This document shows, piece by piece, positions 11,283-23,111 of a stretch of DNA of 64,000 nt. Source of the stretch: Rhynchopus sp. YZ270_cl-10 (Eukaryota; Euglenozoa; Diplonemea; Diplonemida; Diplonemidae); assembly GCA_964035575.1 (NCBI GenBank), contig OZ037900.1, positions 434,001 to 498,000 of the forward strand, given 5' to 3'. Below the pieces are notes generated by a model. The model saw nothing but the letters and a program-made list of their open reading frames with translations. It did no database searches and was not told where the DNA came from. The position numbers and the translations under genes were made by a program. Each line of letters begins with the position of its first letter. Within the stretch, counting starts at the first letter, position 1.

Positions 11283-11460
11283 CGTGAAATAAGGTAGCCT
11301 TTTTTTCACGCCACAGCGGATTTCCTGCTGCACTAATGGTTCCCAAGCGAAGCGAGGGGACCATGTATAAGTATTTACCGAGCGAAGCGAGGTGAATATT
11401 ATGTGCAGCAGGTAACGAGCACGCCTGCAGAAGTTAAAAAACGGCTGCCTTATGACAAGC
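11283..11460. mobile_element. Small inverted-repeat element (MITE)
   Basis: Ends read GTGAAATAAGGTAGCC and, complemented from the right, TTGTCATAAGGCAGCC, followed by T-runs. The middle carries the doublet CGAAGCGAGG (about 11346 and 11384). No coding capacity. It is nested in element B. Confidence 0.5.
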
Positions 11461-12497
11461 AATATGTAAGTTTATTCCGATTACACAAAGTAGGGGTAGT
11501 CTGCAAGCACCAGCCAAAAAAGAGTGAGATCGGTGATCAGGGAAAACAAACACCACCACACAACAACTTGACAACCACTAAAGGAATGAATCTACACTAG
11601 TGCCTGACAGTTAAACATATTTACATACCTTGTCTTCATCGTAACCTGCGCCTTCGCTGCTGTCAAGGTGCCTTCTCTGGGTACAGTGCCCAGTGTCCAG
11701 TACAGAAAAAAAAAATTCGTCTAAAAAATCGAGTACGCAAAACCACATTTTAGACATTTTAGACCCCTACAGAGGCTCAAAAGTGCCAAATTTTGCTTTT
11801 ATGGCCTCAAATCGTAAAAATTAGCTACTACAGTACACGGGGTATGACCGTATTTTGGCTGAAATTTTGACTTGAAAATTTTTTTCGACATTTGCCCAAT
11901 CTGAGGTTTTCTTTGGATTTTTTGGGCCATTTTATGACCTACCACGGCCAGTTTTGGGCAAAAAAGTTATTTTTTCTTTGGTCAAAAATCGCCTTGTCTA
12001 ACCACTGTTTAGTGTAGGATTGTTCAAATACGTGTATTTGGTGAAACCCCAGATGGTCAAAACACCCGAATTTTGCGTTTTTTTGCATTTTTCGGTGCCC
12101 CAAGACCCAACCCAGAGGCCAAATTTTTCCCGAAAAAAAAAAATTTTTTTTTTGAGATTTTTCGATTTTTTGCTAAGGTGATGCCCATACAAAATGTACA
12201 GGGTGCACACAAATAGCCGTGGAATAAATTCTAGATGCTCTAAACTGCTCGTAAGTGCCTTTACTTGCACTTTTAGCCCAGTTTTGAGGTCATATGGACC
12301 CACCAAGGGCATTTTTGTGTTGTCAAAAAAAAAAAAAAACCTGGTCACAGTGGCCAGAGCTCGCGCTAAAGTCCATCCCTCATCCCGGGATTTTTGGGGG
12401 TTTTGGTAGGAACGTTTTTTTTTTGCAGTACGGGGATTTCATTAAGAAACCAGAAGTTCTAATATTGTTGAGTAAGACCACCACATAGTGGACTTGC
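11461..12497. other. Interior of element B, no gene seen
   Basis: Contains A/T-runs and short overlapping ORFs without coding character; about 11700-12400 has a few imperfect direct repeats of AAAATTTTTT type. Confidence 0.5.
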
Positions 12498-12620
12498 ATA
12501 TACATGTGACCCCTCCGTGGAACGCAATTGGCTCGGAAAGTCAAAAGAAAGAGGAGAAAAAAAAAAAAGAGAAAAAAAAAAAAGTTGGTTACCGTGCGCC
12601 TGCGGCGCTGCCTGTTCCCT
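12498..12620 (-). repeat. 120-bp pyrimidine-rich dispersed repeat
   Basis: On the minus strand: GGGAACAGGCAGCGCCGCAGG, then CGCACGGTAACCAAC, a long pyrimidine tract, CTTTTGA, then CCACGGAGGGGTCACATGT. Two further copies lie on the + strand, at 34757-34880 and 46212-46335. Similar blocks with poly-pyrimidine and a CACGGNGGGGTCA end recur only inside TIR elements here. Confidence 0.7.
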
Positions 12621-12639
12621 TCCAGTTTCTACAGGCAAA

Positions 12640-13120
12640 CACTTGCCCCCTTTACCTTACACTGACGGGTTTTGACCAAAACCAAGAACTTGTCCATTTC
12701 GGCAAATTGACCCCACCACAGAACGGACGGATTCCGGAAATGCAAATGCCGGTGTTTTCGCGCATTTTCATGTTTCAAGACGTCAGGATCAGGGAGAGAA
12801 AATCTGGTTGTGGGATTTACCTTGGCCCTCTTTACCCACATGGATTTTGACCAAAACCAAAAAATTGGCCATTTCGGCAAAGTGACCCCACCACAGCGCG
12901 GACGGATTCCGGAAATTCCAATCGCGGTGTGTTTTGGGGCTGAAAACCCACTGATTTTCAGGAGAAAAATTGCTTCCAAATCTCGGAATTTTCCGAATTT
13001 TCCTGAAAATGACCCTTGTTTACGAGTATGGGTTCATATTTTACGAAAATTTAAGTCACTAAAATTTTGTCCATTTTTCCGTATATACCCCACCACAAGC
13101 CGGGATTGGCCCGGAAATGC
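12640..13120. repeat. Two diverged tandem copies of a TTTTGACCAAAACCAA repeat
   Basis: 12668-12760 and 12845-12930 share TTTTGACCAAAACCAA, ATTTCGGCAAA-TGACCCCACCACAG and GGACGGATTCCGGAAAT. They are distantly related to the GACCCCACCACTGCACGGGC repeats at 13550, 38900 and 39170. Located within element B. Confidence 0.6.
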
Positions 13121-13393
13121 CACAAAACGGGGTTTCCGGGCCTCCCCAGCTAACCTTTTCAAGGAACGTTTTTCCGTACCCGAAATCCATTTTTTCCCCA
13201 TTTTTTCCCATAATTAGCGCGACCACTGACAGTGGCCAAATACCCGGTCACTGACCAGGTATACCTGGTCATGACCAGGTATACCTGGTCAATACCTGGT
13301 CATGACCAGGTGTACCTGGTCAATCTGACCAGGTCAAAACCTGGTCATATTACCTGGTCAACTGACCAGGTATCCTCTGACCAGCGCACGGTG

Positions 13394-14160
13394 TATAGTA
13401 TTGAAATCGATGTGGGGGGGGAGTAAAGGGTCAATTTTACAAAACCAGATTTTGAGGAAAATTTTAGCCGAAAATGGGCCCCGCGTATAAGCAACCGGGC
13501 TCATATTTCTCAAAATTTAAGTGGTCAAAAAATTGTCCAATTTTCGAGATTGACCCCACCACTGCACGGGCGGAGCCCAAAAATGCAAATAAGGACCCTT
13601 TTTAATTTGTTCTCTTGAAATGTGTAATTTCATGTTTTCGCGAAAAAAATAACAACTGATCCCTACAAGGGTTGAAGGAAGGTGGTTGAAAACAACAATA
13701 ACAACAAGGACAAGTAATTGCTAAGAAAAAACGGGGTGTGCTGTGGAAAACTCCGCGCGATTTTCAAAACCACCGTAGCATCCTGGCGATTTGCTGGAGG
13801 TGCTGATGTGCCTGGTGTGATCGATGTGTTGTAGTCTGTGCATTCTGTGTTCCTTCCGCACTGCTCCAACGACGACGACAATGTGGGGAGCCTGTGGACA
13901 AAAACGAGCTGGACCACGCCGAGCCTGCCGAGCCGACGTCCAACAACGCTCTCGAGCGGATGGTGCTGGACGAAGAGGACAGCCCCCCTTCTTGAACGTT
14001 TCAGATGCTGGCGTCCCAGTGGGTCTGGCAGTGTACGAAGAGCGTTAGGATACCTGCAGAAGAGCAGAATGCTGGGCGTGTTGTAGATTATTTCTACAGG
14101 ATGGAGTTCCACATCACACCCCGTTTTTTTTCCGATAGCAATTACTTGTTTTTTTTTTGT
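13394..14160 (+). repeat. Right part of the interrupted repeat; carries a decayed acidic-tail ORF
   Basis: Matches 39002-39760 (same direction) and, from about 13620 on, 27500-28065 (opposite direction). Across copies the frame PAETTSNNALDQMVLDEEDS is best kept at about 39530-39598 and 27670-27740; at 13920-13990 the same DNA is shifted. It is probably the 3' end of a transposon gene with an acidic C-terminus. Confidence 0.65.
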
Positions 14161-16443
14161 TTTGTTCCGACCGCCGCGTTTTGTTTAAGCATTTGGTTTC
14201 TTCTTGTTACCCTTTACGTTCGAACCAGTACAAGAACGACTGTACTTTATCGTTTGAAAAAGGGTGAAAGAAGCGGTTAAATAGCGTCTAAATAACATTT
14301 TTTTTTTATTTTTTTTGGGGGAAAAGGGGGGCTCAAAATGATGCACATTACGTGGTAAAGTGTGTCCGCGAACAGGCTTTTCTGTGATTATCTAAAGGGA
14401 AAAGCGCGCATCGGGGGGAGGGGAAAGTTGCTAAAAAAAAAAAAGACAAGACAAACCTAAATTTAAGCCTCACATTACTTAAAGTCATCTTGAAACACAA
14501 CAAAAAGGGGGAGACTTTTTAAGATAGTTGCATCTTACGAAAGACAGCGATCCATCTTTGTGGGGGGAAAAGGCGTTCGCCTATATTTGGAATAAGTCCC
14601 CAAACAAAAAAAAAGCAAGCGAACACAAAAGAAAGCTTTGCAAGCAAACAAAACCCTGTCTCTAAGACAAGTAAATGTATCTCCCGTTCTGAAAAACATA
14701 CCCATTTCTTGTGGAAAAAAAAAATCGTAAAAAAAAAAAAATGTTTGGAATATGCTCAGTTTTGTCACCCCTACCCCCCTTTTTTGTTCGTTGTGTATGT
14801 GTGGAATAATCGAAGAGAGAACTCGGTTCTGGGAACACAAGCACCATACTAAAGTGCTGTGGTTTTAGCTTTTCAATCCATTTTTCAAATAAAAGAAAAA
14901 GAAAAAGAAAACACTGAATAATAATTAGTGCAAAACGTGGCCCTTTTTCACGGAAAAGTTTCGTTTTAACGCTCTCAACCCCTGTTTTTTGCTTCTTCTT
15001 TTTGTCATAGCGACTATCACCATTTTTTTTTCAAAAGAAAAAGACTGGGTAAGGATTGCTGGGTGGTTACATACATACGCATTTAACCCTCAGTAACTCG
15101 GAGTGACCACGTTCACTAATATTGAGTAACGCTTTTTTAAAGGGACCAAATTGTTTTTGTGAACCCTACATGACTTTTTCGTACAAAAGAGATAAGAAAC
15201 ACACAGCACTCAGCACTCAGCAACCCATTGTGTGCACAGAACCACAAAACCACCTGAATTTCTGTGACCTGATGTCCCCTCATTTAGTAATAACCACCAC
15301 CACCCTCACCCCCACCTTTTTTTTTGCACAACCCATTTCAAACCCAAAGACAACAAAAATGACCCCTTTTTTATCATCCAAAAACCCCCCTCCCTTTTTT
15401 GATAGTTTGAAAAACTTAGTCGTATTTAGCATTTTTCTTCTTCGTTTTTCCTTCATCCTGAATACGATCATTTTCCCCCCTCCTTTTTTTATATTTTTTC
15501 TTTTTGCACAAAAACAGCGTGTCTTTACCACCCATCACCCTCGTTGAACAGTCTCTTTGCCCTGAAGTGCACATAAAAAAACAATAAGCAAATTCCTTAA
15601 AACAACGATTCCTGCAAAAGTACACCACAGGCGTCTTTAAGAATCCCCCAGAAGGAGACGGTAATTTCAAAAAAAAAAATCCCACAATTTTTTTTTGGGG
15701 GGAGAGATATACGTTACCAAGAACAGAATGGTGAAAAAAAAGAGGGGAAAACGACACATGAAAAGAAAAATCTGAACAATTTTTCCCCTACAGTAACACA
15801 AAGTTTTTTTTTTGTTTTTTTTTGTTTTTTTTTTGGAAGATTTGTTGCACAAAAAGTATGCGCCATTTCTCTGCCCCTTTTGTTTCGTGCTTTATTTCCT
15901 TAGGGGCTAACTGGCCCACACTAAAAGAACAAAGCAATCAGAACTGCTTTGCCACGATTCATAGATTCTATCACCATATTTTCCCACAATAAGGGGTGTG
16001 AAAGGAGAGGGGAGAGGGCAGGGAGTTGTCGAGATGAAAGCAGTGGGGGGTGGGGACCCCCCGCTGTGCTAGACAATGTTTCCCCTCTGATTGGCTCACT
16101 GCACGCACCCCTCACCCCCCAACGACCCACAATCACCCACTATTCATTCTGTCTTCTAGAACGTATGGGGGGGAAAAAACGCTGGCAAAAGCATCGTTTT
16201 GTGGAGTTCGGCAACCTTTCCGAATCAGAGAGTCACTCAAACCACGGATTTTTCACCCTATATGCCAGCGTTGACTTGATCATTCCGCCCACAATATCGA
16301 CCCACGGAAATTCTACGAAAAAGAGGACTTGAAATACAAAGCCCTATCGTGACAGTACCTTTGGGTTGGTGACTGGTGCACCGTGGGGTAGATCAGAAAA
16401 ACGCTGCTGGTGTTTGGGAAAATCTTTGTGAAAGTTATTTTTT
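14161..16443. other. Non-coding, homopolymer-rich
   Basis: No ORF with convincing coding character; many A/T-runs and a few C-rich stretches. A degenerate CTAAGC-type repeat lies near 14458. The stretch 15949-16332 is open on the + strand, but its composition is not protein-like. Confidence 0.55.
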
Positions 16444-16515
16444 TTTCGATAAATTGTTGGAGTAGTGTAGTTGCCTCGGTTGTGTTGCCAACAGTCGTGC
16501 AATCTCCACTGTCTG
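16444..16515 (+). repeat. Short dispersed repeat (TTGTTGGAGTAGTGTAGTTG family)
   Basis: GATAAATTGTTGGAGTAGTG, then TAGTTGCCTCGGTTGTGTTG, then CAATCTCCACTGT. Four + strand copies: here, 30105-30166, 31449-31517 and 61785-61848. TGGAG...CTCCA at the ends and TTGC...GCAA inside could pair, so an RNA hairpin is possible. Each copy follows a T-run. Confidence 0.75.
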
Positions 16516-16967
16516 TTTTTTTTTGTCTGACATGAAAAGCGATTCTTCAGCTTCGTCGTTTCACAATAGATGAATACAGACACATAAAAACCCCCACACC
16601 AAGCCTTCCCAAGGAATCTTTTTTAAAGTGCAAAAAATCAAAAGAGAGAAAATGTTTAAGTATGACCAGCTCCTGCTGTCCTTGGAAGAAAAGAAAAAAA
16701 AACAACAACAACAAAACACATCACAGTGCGCACAATGGCTGTGGCTCCCACAGAAGCACGACAACTCAACTTAGTTAGATTGAAGGGGGGGGGGTGCGGC
16801 GGGGGGTAAGTGCACGACACTACTAAGAGCTGTTCGGGGGTGGGGTGGTGGGGGTAACACGCTGCGAGAACATCAACACTTTCCCTTCCCAATTAACCCT
16901 GTTGTTTTGTGTTTAACTGCATGGATTCTCAGTCGGCAGGACCACGTGGCTTGATCCACGCGAGCCC
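16516..16967. other. 3' flank of the Ataxin-2 gene
   Basis: No gene seen; holds the 3' region of the minus-strand gene that ends at 16968. Includes an A-run with CAACAACAAC near 16705 and a G-run near 16790. Confidence 0.5.
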
Positions 16968-19900
16968 TTACGCGTTTGGTCTGAACTGCTGTTGCTGTGG
17001 TGTTGCCTGTGCGTGAGTGTGGGTTGGACAATGAAAGAGTAAAGCGTTGAGAAGATCAACCAAAAACAATAAGAACATACCCGTGCATATGGGACCCCTG
17101 GGCTCATGCCCGGCGCGGTCTGTGCGTTGACCTGCTGTGGGAACTGCATGTTCGGGTCCGGTCTGCCCTGCTGGTACTGCTGCGTTTGCTGCTGTTGCTG
17201 CTGCTGGTAGTACTGCTGCTGCTGTTGTTGTTGCTGGGGGGGGAATTGCTGCTGGTTTGGCTGGAAGTTGGACTGCCCCGCAAAGGGGTGCTGTGGGTTC
17301 TGCTGGTTGAACTGTTGTTGCTGCGCAGGCTGCTGTTGCTGCATCTGCGGCTGCTGGTACATGCCCTGCGGCTGCCCCTGTGGAGACTGCATGGGCTGCT
17401 GTGCCTGTGCGTACTGCGGCTGGTACCCCTGTGGTGGGTACTGCTGCTGCTGCGCAGGCTGCTGGAACGGAGGTGCCGGGGACTGTGTGAACCCTGGCTG
17501 TCCGAACTGCTGTGCCGCGGGTTGTGGTTGTTGCCCCTGTGCCGGCTGGCCCTGTGGTGCCTGTTGCGGCTGCCCCTGCTGTGCAGGCTGCTGCTGCTGG
17601 TACTGCTGCGGGTACGCAACCTGCTGCATTTGCTGCGGGTTCTGCTGCTGGTATTGTGAGGGGTTGTATTGCTGCTGCTGCGGGAACTGCTGCTGTCCCG
17701 GCTGGCCCTGCTGGAGGATCTGCTGCTGTTGGTACTGCTGCTGTTGTTGATGCTGCTGTTGCTGCATTTGCTGTTGCTGTGGAAAATAGGGTACAAAAAT
17801 GAAGAAAGACAGAACATACCATGTGCTGGTGCTGGTGCGCCTGCTGAGGTTGTTGATGTTGCGGTTGCTGGGGGCTGGGCTGCTGCGCTTGCTGGTGGTT
17901 GGGGGTGTTGTGCGGCATGTAGTTCGTATGTGGGTTGAGCGGGGGCTGGCTGGGCGCCTGTGGCTGTGCCTGGGGCTGCTGCTGGAGTTGTTGTGGCTGT
18001 TGCCCCTGAGGCTGCTGTCCCTGTGGTGGCTGGGACTGCAGTTGCTGTGGGGCCTGTTGCTGCGCCTGCTGTTGCGCCGCTTGTTGCTGTTGTTGCTGCG
18101 GGAAGTGCGGTGTCACGGGCTGCACACGCGGCACTGGTGCCATCCCTGCACGCTGCGGCTGGTTAGGCGCCATGTTCTGCCCACTGGCACCATACGTACG
18201 ATCCTCTCTGCCGCCTGTCTGGTCTTCCTCCTCGTCCCAGTAGTGGTCATCGCCCTTCCACTCGTACTTGAAGGCTTCTGCGTCTCCGGGGATGGGAGGG
18301 CGTTCGTTGGTGGGGTTTGCGCCCTGGTTCTGTCCCTTGTTCTGGTATTTGCGCAGCTTCTCGTAGATGGCGGTCGAGATGACGGAGCTGATGAACTTCT
18401 CCTGCACGCAGAGGATTTCGTCCTTGCCTTCGCCCAGTGGTGGCTTCCACTCGGGGGTGACGGGTGCGACGGGCTGGGGCTGCTCGGGTTCAGGCTCGGG
18501 TGACGCCTTGGCAGCCTCGCCGTCAGCAGGGTTGCCGAAGGGCTGGGCGTTCGGGTTGAGTTTGTCAACGTCGTCCTTGTTGGCTGCAGCGGGCGCTGCC
18601 TTGTCTGCAGGTGCCTTGGCTGTCTTGGACGGTGCGGGTGCCGCAGCCTCCTCCTTCTCGGTCGTCGGTTTTTTTTTGAACAACTTGTTCAGTTCGTCTC
18701 GCGACTGTAATGTGAAAAGTGGTGGCAATGCAAACACAGCAGCATACCTTCATAAAGTCTGCTATTTCCTTCGCCTTGCTCGTTTTCCCCTCCCGTGCCG
18801 GGAGTGCCGTCTTGCCACCGGGCTTGACTGCTGCGGGCTTCGGGTTGACCTGTCTCTTGCTTGCATCTGCGATGGGCACAACGCTGACCGCTGCTGCTGC
18901 GGGCTGTGCCACGGGCGAGCCCTGTGCTGCAGGCGGTGGGCGCTGCTGTGGGGGTGGGGGTGATGGCTGTGGGGCGACTGCCGTGCCTTCGTTGTAGCAG
19001 TCTGCAGGGAGCACGGCTGCACCGGGTGTGAGGGGCGTGCCTCCTCCGTCCTGGCGTACCTGTGGTGGTGTGGTGTGGTTTTAATGCCTAGTGAGGGTAA
19101 TTCTTGCGCAGAATATGGCCCTTTGGTGTGATGTGGTGTGGTGTTGTTGAAAGCAGTTGTGGGCAGCTCCTGAGAGCGAAACGCCCACAGTGGTGTTGTG
19201 TTGTGAGAATGCAGAGGGGGGGAAGCATCTATACCTGGAGCTGCCCTTCTTGTCTGTACTGAAGGTGGTGGTGGTGGTTGAGAACTGACGTGGGCACCTG
19301 GGCGTTAGGCCCCACCTGCCCGGCTGGCCCAGGCTGCTGTCCTTGGACGGGCACTGCGAAGAGGGAAAAGATTTGGGATGTAGAAGAAAAGACAAATTGT
19401 AGACAAAGCAAAACAAAAGTTAGAAATATGGTCAACCAACCTTCAAACGTGAAGGATGAGCCTCACGCCAGGATTTTTCGTTGCTCAATTCCCCTTGGAG
19501 GGCGATTGGTGACCGTATCGGAACTATTTCTCCTTGTAGGTATAAAAAATTGCAGGAAAAAAAACTAAACAAACCTGCGCCTGCTGGGACTGGCCCTGCG
19601 CCGTTTGGCTGAGGGTTCTGCTGCTGCACAACCATGCCCGGCTGGCCGCGAAGGTGAGGCGGGACGTACTGGTTCTTGCTCTCCTCCTGGTTCTTGAGCT
19701 GCTGCGACGAGAGCGGGTCCGACTCGCGGATGACAGCAGAGTGGAGCGCCTCTTCGTCAAAGTCTGCAGCCCAGTCGCCCACGGTCGAGTCGAACTGCCC
19801 GCCCTTGCCTCTGTTGCTGCCCTCAATTTCTTTTGCCTTTTCTTCGGCCCACTTAAGCTGCTCCTTCGACATCTTGCTGACGTCCAACACTGTCGAGTAG

Positions 19901-20379
19901 TCCTCGAAGTTGTACGTCGATTTGACACCAAATTTGCGTTCGTTCACTGCGAACTGGTCGAAGCCCCCTGCAGAGTACCCTTTGTCGTCGAAGTCGAGCG
20001 TCTCGCCTCCTTGCATATCAGCCATGGGGTCCCACGAGAGCTTCTCCAGCTGACGGTTTGCTGAGGAGGAGGTGAACTCATTGGTGTTTGCTGGGGGTGG
20101 GGTGAAGCCCTGGAGGGGCACCTCGGACGCCGCCATGGATACAATTTTGTCGATATCGTACACCTCCGTGCGTTTCACGACCGCACGATCCCGTGGTTTC
20201 CACTTATCCCCTGCCTTCCTCCGTACATGCGCCAATTCCAACGCAATCTTATCCGTCGGCTTCCGTGCCACAACCAACCCCTCAAACTGCCCCCCATCCT
20301 GCATCTTCACCACAATAACCTGCCCCACCATCTGCTGCGTCAGCCATCTCATCCGTTCGGTCCCCATCTTACCAACCAA
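16968..20379 (-). CDS. ATXN2: Ataxin-2/Pbp1 homologue (six exons)
   Basis: Predicted exons on the minus strand: 20379-19575, 19353-19238, 19059-18748, 18704-17820, 17776-17081 and 17006-16968. All introns are GT-AG and the frame stays open, giving 950 aa. An Lsm-type SM-ATX domain spans residues 5-90 (LTQQMVGQVIVVKMQDGGQF, later AVVKRTEVYDI). The LsmAD region follows at about 155-195 (ERKFGVKSTYNFEDYSTVLD). A PAM2 motif DKLNPNAQPFGNP near 458-470 should bind the MLLE domain of poly(A)-binding protein. From about 610 on the protein is Gln/Pro-rich and would be disordered. Ataxin-2 proteins act in cytoplasmic mRNP and stress granules, in mRNA stability and translation. Ex4-ex6 encode the poly-Q tail, with CAG/CAA mixed. 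I chose the first ATG because the Lsm fold starts directly after it. Confidence 0.9.
19484..19555 (+). repeat. Dispersed repeat inside intron 1 of Ataxin-2
   Basis: GGGCGATTGGTGACCGTATC, then GGAACTATTTCTCCTTGTAGG and TATAAAAA. Related copies: 25317-25400 and 62036-62120, there preceded by GTTGATTGCACA. All three lie on the + strand, antisense to the gene here. Confidence 0.65.
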
Positions 20380-20692
20380 GGGTTTTGCTCAAAACGGTGA
20401 GCCAGAAGAAGGGGGGAAAACAATCAGGGAAATCGGGGAATTGGGGGGGGAATTGCGTGGCTAGTGTAGGCGGCACAGCGGCCGAGGGGGACGGGAGGGA
20501 GGGAGGGAAGGGGGGGGGTCTGAAACAGGCAAACCCGTATCAAAGGGGTGTTGAGCACCCAGCGTTGAAGCTAGGGCGGGGTGCTAACGGGGAAAGGGGG
20601 GGGATGGGGTGGGGGGGTGCGGTGTGTGAGATGTGCCCCACTGTGGTGTGTGATGGAAGGGGGGAGAAGGGAAAGAGAGGGGAGAAAAGAAG
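20380..20692. other. 5' flank of Ataxin-2
   Basis: G-rich on the + strand (GGGG runs at 20440-20660), so pyrimidine-rich on the gene strand. Likely promoter area; no defined motif. Confidence 0.4.
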
Positions 20693-20795
20693 TACCGTCT
20701 TCGTAAAAACGTTCGACCGTAAAAAAAAAGGACGTCCAGAAAAATCCAGAAAAGGACGAACTTTATTACGGTCGAACATTTTTACGAAGACGGTA
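20693..20795. mobile_element. MITE with TACCGTCTTCGTAAAAA ends
   Basis: Inverted ends TACCGTCTTCGTAAAAACGT and its near complement; within, GTTCGACCGTAAAAAA is mirrored by TTACGGTCGAAC. A flanking TA is possible. The second member of this type is at 26128-26257. 30448-30548, 31999-32097 and 59905-60015 form a related group with CGTATTCGTAC ends. Confidence 0.8.
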
Positions 20796-23111
20796 CCTTC
20801 ATCATATGCAATCAATAAATTGATAGTATATGGTGAGGGATCAACAAAAAAATGTTCCCATCTTTCTTATGGCTGTTTTTGCAAAACATAGAAAAGAAAA
20901 GTAAAAATGCTTCGTGCACAACGTTGAAACTTCAGTAGATTGGTTTTCTGACCTTAACCCTGTTGTCCTAAGAATCATACAGTTGTATTCGAAAGGGTGG
21001 ACATCTTCAGTGATTTCCCTTTAGATGGTGGGTGAATGTCGTGAAACCGATGTTCGTGTGAACATAATAATGGCGACGTAACAGAAGCTCTGGTGCGGAT
21101 ACACCGGGCGCACGCTCTCGGAGAGAGCGAGCGCAACGAGGCGGCGGCGATGATGAAGCGGAAGAGGAGGGCTGTCTCCCAGTATCTTTACGCACCCCCC
21201 CGTCCGAGAGTTCGAAAAGACAGTATAGTCCCTCATACGGTCAGTCCAAGAGACAGAGACCTAACTGGCGGTATGGACTACGTGTTTCTGCCGGACCGAC
21301 GCGCATGACGACAAGGAGAAGAAGGAGGAGGCATACAGCTGCCATCTTGTGACTGTACCTTTAGAACATAACCGATGCGTGGGGGGGCATTGGTTCGAGC
21401 TGCCTGCTCCTAGACCTGGGGACACCCACGGCAATCTCATATGAGCAACGGTAGTTGAATGGGTTTTTTATGAAGTTTTTTGTTATGTTTGCTTTGTGCT
21501 CTTCTTTTTTTTTGTTTTGTAACATGAGCAAGGACATGTTAAATTAAGGGAGGGTGGACAATGTTTAGGCCTTTTTTTTATTATCATTTTTGTTTTTCCT
21601 TTTTCCAAAATAAAATAAAACTAGGGCAAATGGAGAAGGGGGGGGCTGATGTTTTGACAACTTCTCTTGTAATTGTAATGTTAAAAGTATCGACCAACCA
21701 AATTCCAAATAACATAAACTCTGTCGAGAAGAAGGAAACCAAATAGTAACCCGCAAGCTAATCTCTTTTTTAGACAAAAAAAAAATGCGTTTTTTCCCCC
21801 CTCCACTGAATGCAGGCAAATAGAGTGTCAATTGACATTATTTCTGTTTGCCGAGAGGTGGAACGCAAAGAGTAAAAAGGCAAAAAGGTGAATTTCTTAG
21901 TGCAGAAAATGCCAGTTGTCAGAGAAATCAATCGTTGGTTGGGCTGCCTTTTTGTTGGTTTCTAAATCATATTGTGTGTCAGGAAAAAAAACAAACAACA
22001 ACAACATCAAAGAGGAGTAAAAAAAAGGGTGGAATGTAATGTGCTTCGCTCTCCTAAGCTCATCTAAAAAAGGGAGAATTTTTTTTGCTAAATGGATCCC
22101 AAGCCTCTCTGCTCAGTCACCTAAAAAAGGGGGGTGTAATATAAAGGGGGGGATGCAGAATGGGGATCACTCAGGAGGTGTCCACACATTCAGTCAATTA
22201 TCTCGAGAAATAGAATCTGACTTCGGGAGAGGAGGACAAAAGTGGAAGAAAAAAAAAGAGAGAAAAAAAAAGTTGATAATGGATGAACCAAAGCCTCTCA
22301 CAAAGACCGCAACCCGAAGGAGTGATACTTAATGAGGACATGAGCACAACAGACTTCGCGCCTCGAGCGGATACGTATCCTCAGCAGTCTGCCTTTTTGC
22401 CAACACACAATGCAAAGACAAGGTAGGTGCCGCGAATACGACCTGACGTCCTACCAAGTGGCAGCAGGTTTGAACGGGCCTCTAACTCTTATCACTCATC
22501 GTGTGCTTAGTCACAACCTTGATCAAAATCGTAATCGCACAGCAGCGGCTGACTGTGTGTGGAATTGCACAACGTTGTCTGTGGAAGAACAGCAATAAAA
22601 ACAACTTTTTGTTTGTCACTCACTTAGTGTAAAATAATTGTTCCTCGGCAGAGCAAGCAACAAGAATAGAGAAACAGTTGACAAGAGGGTCAAGCAGCTG
22701 GTGCTGAGCTATTGGGCCTTTTTTAGTAAGGGGGAGTTAGGTTTTTCAGTTAGAGAAGTGGCAAGAGGAGAAAGAGCTGGGGGGCATATCAGACGGAGTT
22801 ACCATCAGGTATCACCATTCTTCCGTCGGTGCACCATTTAAAAAAAAGAACCACACAGGAGTGAAATCACACATGGGATACAAATTTTTTTAAAAGTGCA
22901 GTTGTTAAACGTTCAAACAACTTGAATGTAAGCACGTGACACAAAAAAATACACCTTTAAGCAAGACCTCAAAAAATGCAAAGGAAACGTTTGTAGAGAT
23001 ACACCTAAGTAAGTGTTCTGCTGTACCCAACAAAAACATCCCCCATAAGTTTTGTTTTAGACTACAATCACAGGATAGCAGACACATGTTGGTAAAAAAC
23101 ACCCCATATTT
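20796..23111. other. Intergenic, no gene supported
   Basis: Only short ORFs. 21093-21308 (71 aa, Arg-rich) is the best of them but lacks any family feature. Contains a CTAAGC hairpin repeat at 22089-22130 and, at 22507-22570, a longer version joined to GATCAAAATCGTAATCGCAC and AGCAGCGGCTGA. Confidence 0.5.

Larger units (their letters stand above)
9349..13393. mobile_element. 4.0-kb TIR transposon with TGAC-CAGG-TATA-CCTG-GTCA palindromes (element B)
   Basis: Perfect 20-bp TIR CACCGTGCGCTGGTCAGAGG (9349-9368; complement at 13374-13393). The target duplication is TAT (9346-9348 and 13394-13396), proven by two empty sites at about 38740 and 39010 that read AAGGTATAGTATTG. Subterminal blocks (9371-9462, 13241-13373) hold about ten palindromes of the type TGACCAGGTATACCTGGTCA. 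The interior has no long ORF: it holds an 8-bp satellite, a relic shared with element A, a MITE and pieces of other dispersed repeats. It is therefore non-autonomous. CAC-type ends and a 3-bp duplication recall CMC/CACTA-like transposons, but the ends are not CACTA. Confidence 0.88.

Noticed and set aside
13663-14112. 149-aa minus ORF as a gene
   Set aside because: Lies opposite the acidic-tail relic; the copies at 27.6 and 39.4 kb do not keep this frame.
17186-18963. Long + strand ORFs opposite Ataxin-2 (Leu-, Cys- or Ala-rich)
   Set aside because: Complements of CAG/CAA-rich codons; the minus-strand exons have real domains and splice sites.
21380-21420. tRNA 3' half (GGTTCGAGCTGCC)
   Set aside because: No T-stem pairing and no acceptor partner upstream.
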